The notes beneath the pieces were generated by a model. That model was not told the origin of the DNA, did not search any database, and worked only from the letters and a program-made list of their open reading frames with translations. 31,607 bases of DNA from Bacillota bacterium (GTDB lineage: Bacteria > Bacillota > Clostridia > Christensenellales > SZUA-584): contig JAEWTW010000001.1 of assembly GCA_023397655.1 (NCBI GenBank), forward strand, positions 1 through 31,607, given 5' to 3'. Shown here in pieces: positions 22,061-29,425 of this stretch. Position 1 is the stretch's first letter, and the number at the start of each line of letters is the position of its first letter. The position numbers and the translations under genes are program-made.

Positions 22061-22912
22061 TTACAACGCATCCGCGTTGCTTCTTGTGCCTTCCTTGAGC
22101 CACTCCGCGAGCCCGGATACACTCTCGATATCCTTGGTTTCGATCTTGGCCTTCATTCCGATCAGCTGTTCCACCAGCGACGCTGCCTTCACGCTGCGCT
22201 CCATCTCCTTTTTGAGACGGGCATTCAGCGCGGCATTTTCTTTGCGGATGCTCTCCGCCTGCGCAACAGCCATGCGCATTTCCTCTTCCAGCCGCCCCTT
22301 GGACACCGCCATGCCGGCCACCTTGGCCAGCCCTTTAAAGAAGCTCTTCACATCGATATCGGCGGCCATCAGCGCCCTCACCACGCTCTCCGGGATATAC
22401 TTGCTTTCCTTACCGGCAGCAGCGCTCGGTTTTGCGGTTTCATAAGGGCTTATGTACTTGACGTTCTCCCGGTCCATGTCCGCCATCACCTTTTCCACCA
22501 GCGGACGGGCATTCTTGATCAGGCTGCGGTACTTGTTCTGATAACGCAGCATTAGCGTTTTGTCGTCGCCAGCCAGCTTGAGGCTCGCACCCCTTATCGA
22601 CTCGCCACGCGCGCCGGAGGCCAGCAGCTCCCGCAGCAGCATGTAGATCTCATCGCGGTTAAACGGCGTGAAAGTGGAAGGCTTCTGTTCGATCTCGCCC
22701 GTTTCCTTCACCTTCATATAGTAATAGTTGCGCACGCTGTTCGGCTTGCGCCCCGTCTCTTTGGCCACCGTCTCAAACACACGCTTCAAAGGCGCCCCGA
22801 TCTTCTGGGCCTTTTTCACCTCGTCCCACAGCTTCAGCTTCTCTTCGTCCTTCCAGCCCGTCCGCAGGGCGATATCAAAGCTGTGCAGTCCGGCTTCGTT
22901 GTTCGTATCCAT
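22061..22912 (-). CDS. Myb/SANT-like DNA-binding protein with coiled coil
   Basis: 283 residues. Residues about 18-70 (RTGWKDEEKLKLWDEVKK, then VFETVAKETGRKPNSVRNYYY) have the pattern of a Myb/SANT-type helix-turn-helix like that of the prespore regulator RsfA of Bacillus. An acidic/polar middle part follows. Residues about 205-255 are a likely coiled coil (GRLEEEMRMAVAQAESIRKE and on), suggesting dimerisation. No membrane segment. It lies directly upstream of spo0A on the same strand, separated by a hairpin and the spo0A promoter. A sporulation role is suggested by the family and position only. Confidence 0.7.
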   Translation of the reverse strand: MDTNNEAGLHSFDIALRTGWKDEEKLKLWDEVKKAQKIGAPLKRVFETVAKETGRKPNSVRNYYYMKVKETGEIEQKPSTFTPFNRDEIYMLLRELLASGARGESIRGASLKLAGDDKTLMLRYQNKYRSLIKNARPLVEKVMADMDRENVKYISPYETAKPSAAAGKESKYIPESVVRALMAADIDVKSFFKGLAKVAGMAVSKGRLEEEMRMAVAQAESIRKENAALNARLKKEMERSVKAASLVEQLIGMKAKIETKDIESVSGLAEWLKEGTRSNADAL

Positions 22913-22996
22913 GTTCCTAAACCCCTTATCATAGATTTTTAGTGTATATTATTCTCTTATACCATGCGTTTTAAACCGCCTTTTATACAAAAATAT

Positions 22997-23027
22997 AAAA
23001 AGCAAACGCCCCGCCCCGTCTGCTTTT
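22997..23027. terminator. Hairpin with flanking A and T runs in the divergent intergenic region
   Basis: AAAAGCAAACG and CGTCTGCTTTT pair with one mismatch around a C-rich loop. It lies between two divergently transcribed genes, where a terminator has no obvious upstream gene. It may insulate the two promoters or be an attenuator for one of them. Confidence 0.5.
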
Positions 23028-23143
23028 GTATCTTTTATCAATGCTGCCCGTTTTGTATATAGTTATGCGAAAAAGCAGGATGTTAGAATGATGTATCTGC
23101 CGCCACTGTGCTGAATATATATATTGTACAAAGGGGGATGGCA

Positions 23144-24193
23144 ATGGAAGACCAGGCGATAAAACTGCTGTATATAAACTCCAAAGTGCATGCGCTGATC
23201 AATATCAACCAATCACCCGCGGGCGAGACGGGCGTTGCCGCTGTCACGCAGCCCATAGCGGCCAACTCGTCCTTTTTTATCACGATGCTGCCGCTTGAGA
23301 ACGACAACCGTTTTATCTACCTTCCCTATACCCGCCGCGTGTCCATTGCCGCCAAAGGATCTCTGTTCGACAACGATGGACTGATCGATCTGTGCATGTG
23401 GCCGGACAATATCATCGAGCTCACGCTTCACCCTGCCGCCGTATACCGCAGCGATGAAGAGGAGATTCAGCCCGCCGCGCTCTCCCCGTTCGACTTCTAT
23501 ATCGGCAGCGAGCGGCACACGGCGTTCATATACAACGAGGCAGGGTCCAGCCTCATCGTGGAGCATGCCGCCACCGGACGGCTCAAGTTCATCGCGCCGC
23601 TCAGCTTTTTTGCTGCCAGCGCCGACATCGCCTTCACCCGGCTGGACGACTTCCCCGTGCTTTATGCCACCGGCAAGACTGCTGACGGAGAGAGCTACAT
23701 CTACGCGGCCAACGTGCAGCCCGCCTTTTCCACCGCCGTCAACACCGTCTGCACCGCCTGCTCCATCGAAAAAGACAGCTTGTCCGTTGTCACCGAAGGC
23801 GACTTCCGGCAGGTGCGCACGCAGTACGCCAAGCGCGGCGATATCCTCGCACCCGTCAATACAGGGATCGGCTGGTATACGTGCGAACCCCGCCCGGCTG
23901 CTGCCGCCGCCGAAATCTGCGCCTGTCTGCTGCAGGCCGTCCGGGCCGATATGCGCGACGCCGCCATGGAGTGCCTCACGCCGTCGCTCTCGGAGGACTT
24001 AAGCTTTGATGATTTAAAAGAGTTTTTCGGAGATTTTGTCAACTTCACGCAGACGATCTCCCCCGCCTGCGGCCAAAACAGCATCGCCCTCAAATATTCC
24101 GCCGGGCGCCACCTTTATGCCGCGCGCGAATTCTGTGTGGACACCAAGCCTTCCGGAAGCGGGGTGCTCATTGACAACATCCGTGAGCCGTAA
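23144..24193 (+). CDS. Conserved-looking protein of unknown function
   Basis: 349 residues from the ATG at 23144, six bases after AAAGGGGG; an in-frame ATG two codons earlier is too close to that site. No signal peptide or transmembrane helix. It is beta-rich at the start (LLYINSKVHALININQSPAG, FIYLPYTRRVSIAAKG). A middle domain contains FDFYIGSERHTAFIYNEAG. The C-terminal third is helical (AEICACLLQAVRADMRDAAME) and resembles a folding unit seen in hypothetical proteins of Clostridia. The family is not recognised. It is transcribed divergently from the Myb-like regulator, which may control it. Confidence 0.75.
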   Translation: MEDQAIKLLYINSKVHALININQSPAGETGVAAVTQPIAANSSFFITMLPLENDNRFIYLPYTRRVSIAAKGSLFDNDGLIDLCMWPDNIIELTLHPAAVYRSDEEEIQPAALSPFDFYIGSERHTAFIYNEAGSSLIVEHAATGRLKFIAPLSFFAASADIAFTRLDDFPVLYATGKTADGESYIYAANVQPAFSTAVNTVCTACSIEKDSLSVVTEGDFRQVRTQYAKRGDILAPVNTGIGWYTCEPRPAAAAAEICACLLQAVRADMRDAAMECLTPSLSEDLSFDDLKEFFGDFVNFTQTISPACGQNSIALKYSAGRHLYAAREFCVDTKPSGSGVLIDNIREP

Positions 24194-24262
24194 GCAATGT
24201 ATATTGCCTGGCAGCCGAAACCGCCACCCCAACAGACCATCTTGCTAGCTTTTTTACATACC

Positions 24263-24292
24263 AAAAAACGGACCGGGCTGCCCCGATCCGCT
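24263..24292 (-). terminator. Terminator of ilvE
   Basis: Read on the minus strand, CGGATCGGGG and CCCGGTCCG form a GC-rich stem with a small loop and one mismatch, followed by six T residues. Confidence 0.8.
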
Positions 24293-24319
24293 TCTTTATA
24301 TTAATATTTGTGCAGTTGC

Positions 24320-25384
24320 TTATATCGTCATCGTCCAGCCAAACTCATCCTTCTCGCGACCATACTGAATGCCCGTCAGCTTGTCGTAAAGCTTGGAGGT
24401 AAACTCGCCCATCTGGCCGCCGCCCACGCGAATGGCTCTGCCTTCCCATGCCATACCGCCCACCGGGCTCACGACTGCCGCCGTACCGGTGCCGAACACC
24501 TCCTCAAGACCGCCCGACTCGTTCTCCGCAAACACATCGGCGATGGCGATGGGCTGCTCGTTCACTTTGATGCCAAACGACTCACGCGCCAGCCTGATGA
24601 CGGAATCGCGCGTGATGCCCGCCAGTATGCTGCCCGCCAGCGGTGCGGTATAAAGCTCACCCCTGATCTTGAAGAAGATGTTCATGGAACCCACTTCCTC
24701 AATGTACTTGCGCTCCACGCCGTCCAGCCACAGCACCTGCGAGTAACCCCGCTGATGCGCCAGCTCTGCGGCCACCAGACTGGACGCATAATTGCCGCCC
24801 GTCTTTGCAAAGCCCATGCCGCCCACCACCGAGCGGACGTATTCGTCTTCCACATAGATATCGATCGGAGACAGACCGGATGCGTAGTAAGCGCCCACCG
24901 GCGAAAGTATGACAAAGAAAGTATATTCCTCGCCTGCCTTCACGCCGAGAAACGGATCCGTCGCGATAATCGTCGGGCGGATATACAGCGATGTTCCTTC
25001 GGACTTGGGCACCCAATCCTTTTCCACCCGCAGCAATTCCACCGTCGCATCCAGAAAACCGGCTTCGTCGATTTCCGGTATGCACAGGCGCTTTGCGGAA
25101 ACGTTCATGCGCTTGTAGTTATCCCACGGACGGAACAGTTTGATGCCGTCCGGTGCCGAATAAGCTTTAAGCCCTTCAAATATCGTCTGGCTATAGTGCA
25201 GCACCGTGCACGCGGGCGACAGCGAAAAGTTCTCAAAGGGACGAATCTGCGCGTTGTGCCAGCCAATACCGGCTTTATACTGAATGGTCAGCATATGGTC
25301 CGTAAAAATCTTTCCAAAGCCCAGTTTCGACTCGTCCTGCGGTTTTGGTTTTAAGCTGTCCGCTTTCGTCACCTTAAGTTCCAT
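24320..25384 (-). CDS. ilvE: Branched-chain amino-acid aminotransferase
   Basis: 354 residues, fold-type IV PLP enzyme of the eukaryote-like BCAT group. FTDHMLTIQY, LHYSQTIFEGLKAY, FRPWDNYKRMNVSAKRLCIP, and SVVGGMGFAKTGGNYA with the Schiff-base Lys194 are clear, as are WLDGVERKYIEEVGSMN and EEVFGTGTAAVVSPVG. It transfers the amino group between glutamate and 2-oxo acids of leucine, isoleucine and valine. GGAGAAGG precedes the ATG. The gene stands alone with its own promoter and terminator; no other branched-chain pathway gene is near. Confidence 0.97.
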   Translation of the reverse strand: MELKVTKADSLKPKPQDESKLGFGKIFTDHMLTIQYKAGIGWHNAQIRPFENFSLSPACTVLHYSQTIFEGLKAYSAPDGIKLFRPWDNYKRMNVSAKRLCIPEIDEAGFLDATVELLRVEKDWVPKSEGTSLYIRPTIIATDPFLGVKAGEEYTFFVILSPVGAYYASGLSPIDIYVEDEYVRSVVGGMGFAKTGGNYASSLVAAELAHQRGYSQVLWLDGVERKYIEEVGSMNIFFKIRGELYTAPLAGSILAGITRDSVIRLARESFGIKVNEQPIAIADVFAENESGGLEEVFGTGTAAVVSPVGGMAWEGRAIRVGGGQMGEFTSKLYDKLTGIQYGREKDEFGWTMTI

Positions 25385-25427
25385 GTTGCCTTCTCCTTAT
25401 ATATAAGATATGTAAACATTTTAAAGT

Positions 25428-25456
25428 ATTTTATACCGCCGATACGCGATAGTCAA
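25428..25456 (-). promoter_or_regulatory. Promoter of ilvE
   Basis: On the minus strand TTGACT (plus 25451-25456) and TAAAAT (plus 25428-25433) are 17 bases apart. No T-box or attenuator structure was recognised in the roughly 40-base leader. Confidence 0.65.
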
Positions 25457-25529
25457 CACCAAAGGGCGTACAAACCTGTCCCCAAGCCCTGTGCGCCGCA
25501 TATACAGCCTATGCAAAACATATCTTTAC

Positions 25530-25538
25530 TGATATAAT
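25530..25538 (+). promoter_or_regulatory. Extended -10 promoter of uppP
   Basis: TGATATAAT is a perfect extended -10; no convincing -35 is seen. The gene starts 33 bases downstream after GAAAGGA. Confidence 0.55.
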
Positions 25539-25570
25539 AGCAACGCAGTCCAGCGAAAGGAACTTGGATT

Positions 25571-26353
25571 ATGGGTATATTGGAGTCGATCGTGCTTGGC
25601 ATTGTACAGGGCTTAACGGAGTTTCTGCCCGTGTCGAGCAGCGGCCATCTGGTACTTTTGCAAAATATATTCGGTCTTTCCGAGCCTCAGCTCTTCTTCG
25701 ATACGATGCTGCATTTCGGCACGCTGATCGCGGTGGTCGTGGTGCTTTGGAAGAACATACTGGACCTCTTCAGGAAGCCGATCCGGTTGTTGTACCTTGT
25801 GATCGCCACCATACCTGCCATCATCGTCACGCTGTTTTTCAAGGATTTCATCGAGCTTACGTTTACAGGTGTCTATCTGGGTTACGGGTTCCTGCTGACA
25901 GCTATCTTTCTCACAGTGGCGGAGCTGCTTTCGAGCCGTGTCCGCAGAAAGCGCGACATCAACGCGGGCGTTTCGCTCGCCATGGGTGCGATGCAGGCCA
26001 TCGCCATATTTCCCGCCATATCCCGCTCAGGGTCCACCATCGCGGGCGGTTTGGCCTGCGGCATCAACCGCAGAGAAGCCGCCACCTTTTCGTTTCTGAT
26101 GTCTATCCCCGCAATACTCGGCTCCGTAGCCGTGCAGGGTTACGAGATATTTAAGGAAAGCGCCCTCCCGTCCGACGTGTTTCCCACCATCATCGGCATG
26201 GTATGCGCGGCGGTGTCCGGCTACTTCGCAGTTAAATTCATGATCGCGCTGGTTTCGAAAAAGAAGCTTTATGGCTTTGCGATCTACGTCACGATAATCG
26301 GCATTTTGGTATTGCTCGATCAAAATGTGTTTGGACTGATCAACTGGGCATAA
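25571..26353 (+). CDS. uppP: Undecaprenyl-diphosphatase UppP (BacA)
   Basis: 260 residues with about eight transmembrane helices. The two active-site signatures are present: GLTEFLPVSSSGHLVL near residue 14, with the catalytic glutamate at 17, and FPAISRSGSTIAGGLACG. The enzyme removes a phosphate from undecaprenyl diphosphate at the outer face of the membrane. That recycles the lipid carrier of peptidoglycan synthesis and gives low-level bacitracin resistance. An M20 dipeptidase gene follows 36 bases later on the same strand; the link is probably positional only. Confidence 0.97.
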   Translation: MGILESIVLGIVQGLTEFLPVSSSGHLVLLQNIFGLSEPQLFFDTMLHFGTLIAVVVVLWKNILDLFRKPIRLLYLVIATIPAIIVTLFFKDFIELTFTGVYLGYGFLLTAIFLTVAELLSSRVRRKRDINAGVSLAMGAMQAIAIFPAISRSGSTIAGGLACGINRREAATFSFLMSIPAILGSVAVQGYEIFKESALPSDVFPTIIGMVCAAVSGYFAVKFMIALVSKKKLYGFAIYVTIIGILVLLDQNVFGLINWA

Positions 26354-26389
26354 TAAAGTGAGCATAGAATCACGCAAGAGGTTGCAGAC

Positions 26390-27769
26390 ATGCTGGATTT
26401 TTCTTTTGAGCCATACAGACAGGAAATGATTGAAACCCTGAAGGATTTCATCAAAATCGAAAGCGTTAAAAGCGCGGGTCAGCCCAACATGCCGTATGGC
26501 AAGGGTATATTCGATGCGCTGATGTTCGTCCAGAGCACAGCGGAACGCATGGACCTGGATTGCGTCAACATGTTCGGTCATCTCGCCTATGTGGACTACG
26601 GTGAAGGCGATGAAATGCTGGCCATATTGACGCACCTTGATGTTGTTCCCAAGGGTGAGGAGTGGACCATGCCCGCCTTTGAGGGCATCGAGAAAGACGG
26701 GCGTATCTATGGCCGGGGTGCCATTGACAACAAAGGCCCGGCGATTGCCGCACTTTACGCGCTCAAGGCGCTGAGCGACAACTGTGCCCAGCTGGACAAA
26801 AAGGTCCGGCTGATATTCGGCGGCGACGAGGAAACGACTTGGGAAGACATGGACTTTTATAAAAAGCATGAGGTTTGGCCCAATATGGCTTTCTCTCCGG
26901 ACGGAGAGTATCCCATCATCAATTCCGAGAAAGGCCTCATGCACGTCCAGATACAGCTTGAAGCAGAGCCGGTCACGGAGGGTGTCTGCGTCACCAGCTT
27001 CAACGCGGGCACACGCGTCAACGTCGTTCCCAACAAGGCGGACTGCTTTATCAAGGCACCGCTTGCCGTCATACAGAAAAGCCTGACGACTTACACCTGC
27101 CCCACCGGCGCGCAGCTCAGCTGTGAGGATGCGGGCGACGGATTGGTCCACATCATGGCTGCCGGCAAAAGCGCACACGGCTCCCGCCCGGAGCATGGCG
27201 TCAACGCCGCCGCTTCGCTGCTGCAGTACCTCGGCACACTCCCCCTCTGCGGCGGGCCGCTTTCAGAAGGGTTGTATGACCTTGTCAAGAATATCGGCGT
27301 CTATTATAACGGAGAACCGCTGGGCCTCGATGTTACAGATGAATCCGGCCGGCTGACGTTCAACCTCGGCACCGTATCGCTGGCCGGCAATACGCTCAAA
27401 GCGGGGCTGGACATCCGATACCCGATGTCCATGAAGGCCGAACAGATCAAAGAAAAACTGCGGACCAGCTTCTCGCGTTTTCAGTTTACCTACCCGCACG
27501 AGCTTGACGCTCACTTTGTACCCGAAGACAGCGAGCTTGTCGTGAAGCTCAAGGAAGCGTACCAGGAAATCACTGGGGATGAGGCTTACTGCATGTCCAT
27601 TGGCGGCGCTACTTACGCGCGAGCTTTTGAAAACGCCGTCACCTTCGGGCCGTTATTTCCGGGACAACCGCAAGTTGAACACGGCCCTGATGAATACATT
27701 GAAATCGAAACGCTGATCAAGAATGCTCAGATCATCGCCAATGCGGTCATCAAGCTCTGCGGCGAGTAA
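26390..27769 (+). CDS. pepV: M20 family dipeptidase (PepV/Sapep type)
   Basis: 459 residues; AAGAGGT precedes the ATG. The di-zinc site of the M20 family is complete by eye: His82 in ILTHLDVVP, Asp113 in YGRGAIDNKGP, Glu147/Glu148 in FGGDEETTWED, Asp171 in FSPDGEYP, and the C-terminal histidine in VEHGPDEYI. The lid domain occupies about residues 185-340 and includes SAHGSRPEHGVNAA. Such enzymes hydrolyse dipeptides with broad specificity in the cytoplasm, supplying amino acids. The stop is four bases before a small conserved gene, so the two are probably translated together. Confidence 0.92.
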   Translation: MLDFSFEPYRQEMIETLKDFIKIESVKSAGQPNMPYGKGIFDALMFVQSTAERMDLDCVNMFGHLAYVDYGEGDEMLAILTHLDVVPKGEEWTMPAFEGIEKDGRIYGRGAIDNKGPAIAALYALKALSDNCAQLDKKVRLIFGGDEETTWEDMDFYKKHEVWPNMAFSPDGEYPIINSEKGLMHVQIQLEAEPVTEGVCVTSFNAGTRVNVVPNKADCFIKAPLAVIQKSLTTYTCPTGAQLSCEDAGDGLVHIMAAGKSAHGSRPEHGVNAAASLLQYLGTLPLCGGPLSEGLYDLVKNIGVYYNGEPLGLDVTDESGRLTFNLGTVSLAGNTLKAGLDIRYPMSMKAEQIKEKLRTSFSRFQFTYPHELDAHFVPEDSELVVKLKEAYQEITGDEAYCMSIGGATYARAFENAVTFGPLFPGQPQVEHGPDEYIEIETLIKNAQIIANAVIKLCGE

Positions 27770-27773
27770 CGGC

Positions 27774-28031
27774 ATGCGTTTTTGGGGCAAAATCAAAACC
27801 GAAGACAGGATACTGCACGATCTGGTTGAGGAGAGCAGGGATTTTCCGTCTGCTCTCGAGACGCTTTGCAATAAATTCGATATCGGCAAACCCATTGTCT
27901 GCGACAAGCACCTCAAGGAAATGAAGTCTTTCCGACGCACGCTCTTCTATCCGGACGATTTTGTGGAAAGCGTTTCCTTTGACACGTTTGAGATTGAATT
28001 AATTGACATCAAAAAAAACAAACAAATTTGA
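27774..28031 (+). CDS. Small conserved protein of unknown function, 85 residues
   Basis: The ATG at 27774 lies four bases after the dipeptidase stop. The ribosome site is weak (GGCGAG), which fits coupled translation. The sequence begins MRFWGKIKTEDRILHD and ends with FVESVSFDTFEIELIDI. I recall similar short proteins beginning MRFWGKI in many Clostridia, without known function. It is soluble, with mixed charge. In-frame start codons further upstream lie inside the dipeptidase gene and are unlikely. Confidence 0.75.
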   Translation: MRFWGKIKTEDRILHDLVEESRDFPSALETLCNKFDIGKPIVCDKHLKEMKSFRRTLFYPDDFVESVSFDTFEIELIDIKKNKQI

Positions 28032-28080
28032 TAAGGCAACGCTGTTCTGCGGATACTAACTCCGAAAGGAGTTGATTTGT

Positions 28081-28278
28081 TTGAATATCGTCGCAATGAT
28101 ACTGGTCATCATCGGTGCGATTAACTGGGGCTTGATTGGTTTTTTCCAGTTCGACCTCGTCGCAGCCATATTCGGCGGCCAGGATGCCGTTGTTTCAAGA
28201 ATCATCTATGCGTTGGTGGGCCTTGCCGGCTTGTGGTGTATCGTTTTAGTTCCAAGAGTCAAACACCGGAATAAATAA
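28081..28278 (+). CDS. DUF378 family membrane protein
   Basis: 65 residues from the TTG at 28081, eight bases after AAAGGAG; another TTG three codons earlier overlaps that site. Two hydrophobic helices are joined by a short loop. ILVIIGAINWGLIGFFQFDL followed by GLAGLWCI is the DUF378 (YuzA-like) signature. The C-terminus is basic (PRVKHRNK), so it probably faces the cytoplasm. Function unknown. A terminator follows. Confidence 0.85.
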   Translation: MNIVAMILVIIGAINWGLIGFFQFDLVAAIFGGQDAVVSRIIYALVGLAGLWCIVLVPRVKHRNK

Positions 28279-28340
28279 TTCGTTCATAACACCGGCTCTG
28301 TTAACGCCGCATTAAGAAAACAAAAAATGTAACGTAATTA

Positions 28341-28368
28341 AAAAGAGCCAGCATTTTGGCTCTTTTGT
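28341..28368 (+). terminator. Terminator after the DUF378 gene
   Basis: AAAAGAGCCA and TGGCTCTTTT form a ten-pair stem with a six-base loop; an A-run before it allows function on both strands. Confidence 0.85.
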
Positions 28369-28454
28369 CATCTTCCGTCATAGGTTATATTGAAAAGCCC
28401 GTCGGCATTGCTGCCTGTGGATTTTCGGACGGGATATAAATGCCGGTTTCCTTG

Positions 28455-28532
28455 TTATACAGCGCCCAAACCGACAACGATGTAAAGCCCTATGATCAAC
28501 AACACAGCACCCGCCGCAATCAACTTCTTCAT
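28455..28532 (-). CDS. Tiny membrane protein, 25 residues, possibly frameshifted
   Basis: ATG at 28530-28532 is preceded by GGAAAGGAAGGG. The protein starts MKKLIAAGAVLLIIG and is almost entirely one hydrophobic helix, ending at TAA at 28455. The next frame stays open past that stop and reads WALYNKETGIYIPSENP before TAA at 28385. Removing one G from a GGG run would join them into a protein of about 48 residues, one helix plus a short polar tail. Both readings are possible. No family is recognised. Confidence 0.5.
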   Translation of the reverse strand: MKKLIAAGAVLLIIGLYIVVGLGAV

Positions 28533-28704
28533 CGCTTTATCCCTTCCTTTCCTTATTAATGGGCTTTGTTCCCTATGTCCCTATAATAATACCTTTTCTG
28601 GGCAATTAAACATGTATACAAGTCATTTAACACGTCTTTCATTGAATATTCTTATTGTTAATATTTATGTAACAATTGCGGTTCCTTCCAATCATACATT
28701 GCAT

Positions 28705-28733
28705 TTGCACAGTGCCCCCATCATGGTTATAAT
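28705..28733 (+). promoter_or_regulatory. Promoter of the 28758 lipoprotein gene
   Basis: TTGCAC (28705-28710) and TATAAT (28728-28733) are 17 bases apart. Confidence 0.75.
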
Positions 28734-28757
28734 AGTGCAAAGAAACGAGGATATATC

Positions 28758-29399
28758 ATGAGAAAAGTTCTACTGCCGTTGCTCATCGTGCTCGTGCTGA
28801 TGTGCGCCTCCTGCTCCGCCGCTTCGGACACCGGCGGTGCGTCTGTTGAGGAACGGCTCGCCCAAATCGATGCCTATAAGGAGACGATATCCACCCGAAC
28901 GGAGCCCGAAGCTTCCGGCAGCGTAACATCCGCACTGTCCTTTCGGGGCATCCCTTTCGGCTCCACGATGTCTGAAGTGAAATCTGCTGAAATGCAGCCG
29001 CTCACCAACGAATATTCCGACGCGCTGGATTTTGAACCGGTCACCATTTACTCATACAGCATGGTGCCCTCCTACTGGTTTAATGGAACCGGTTTGTTCT
29101 ACAGTGGTTCTTATTCCGTGACGCAGAGCGATTACCAACCCGCGGTGGAGAACCTTCAGTCTGCCCTCACAGCGGAATTCGGCGAACCGGCGGAAACCGG
29201 CTATTATGACTACAGCCATACGTCCATCACCTTTGCGTCAAACGACGAAGCTGTAGCCGCCATTCGCGGCGGTGAAGCATATTATCTCACCTCATACACC
29301 GGTGGAGATGGTCTGAGCGTTGATTTCTACGCCGAATCCGACGGGTCCGGCGGTTTTGCCTGCTACATATTCTATTCCGATCCGGCATTTATAAATTGA
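28758..29399 (+). CDS. Lipoprotein of unknown function
   Basis: 213 residues. The signal peptide MRKVLLPLLIVLVLMCASC ends in a lipobox-like CASC, with Cys19 as probable lipid site. A short helical segment (VEERLAQIDAYKETI) and a Ser/Thr-rich spacer lead into a globular domain with FRGIPFGSTMSEVKSAE and ALTAEFGEPAETGYYDYSH. The RGIPFGSTMSEV pattern is typical of extracytoplasmic proteins whose first strand and helix recur in many clostridial lipoproteins. Function unknown. CGAGGA precedes the ATG. The next gene follows after 26 bases, so the two may form an operon. Confidence 0.8.
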   Translation: MRKVLLPLLIVLVLMCASCSAASDTGGASVEERLAQIDAYKETISTRTEPEASGSVTSALSFRGIPFGSTMSEVKSAEMQPLTNEYSDALDFEPVTIYSYSMVPSYWFNGTGLFYSGSYSVTQSDYQPAVENLQSALTAEFGEPAETGYYDYSHTSITFASNDEAVAAIRGGEAYYLTSYTGGDGLSVDFYAESDGSGGFACYIFYSDPAFIN

Positions 29400-29425
29400 C
29401 CGATCACTGATAAGGAGAAGACACT

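Noticed and set aside
28492..28761. An 89-codon plus-strand open frame upstream of the lipoprotein
   Set aside because: It has no ribosome site, reads through the lipoprotein promoter, and is antisense to the small membrane gene.
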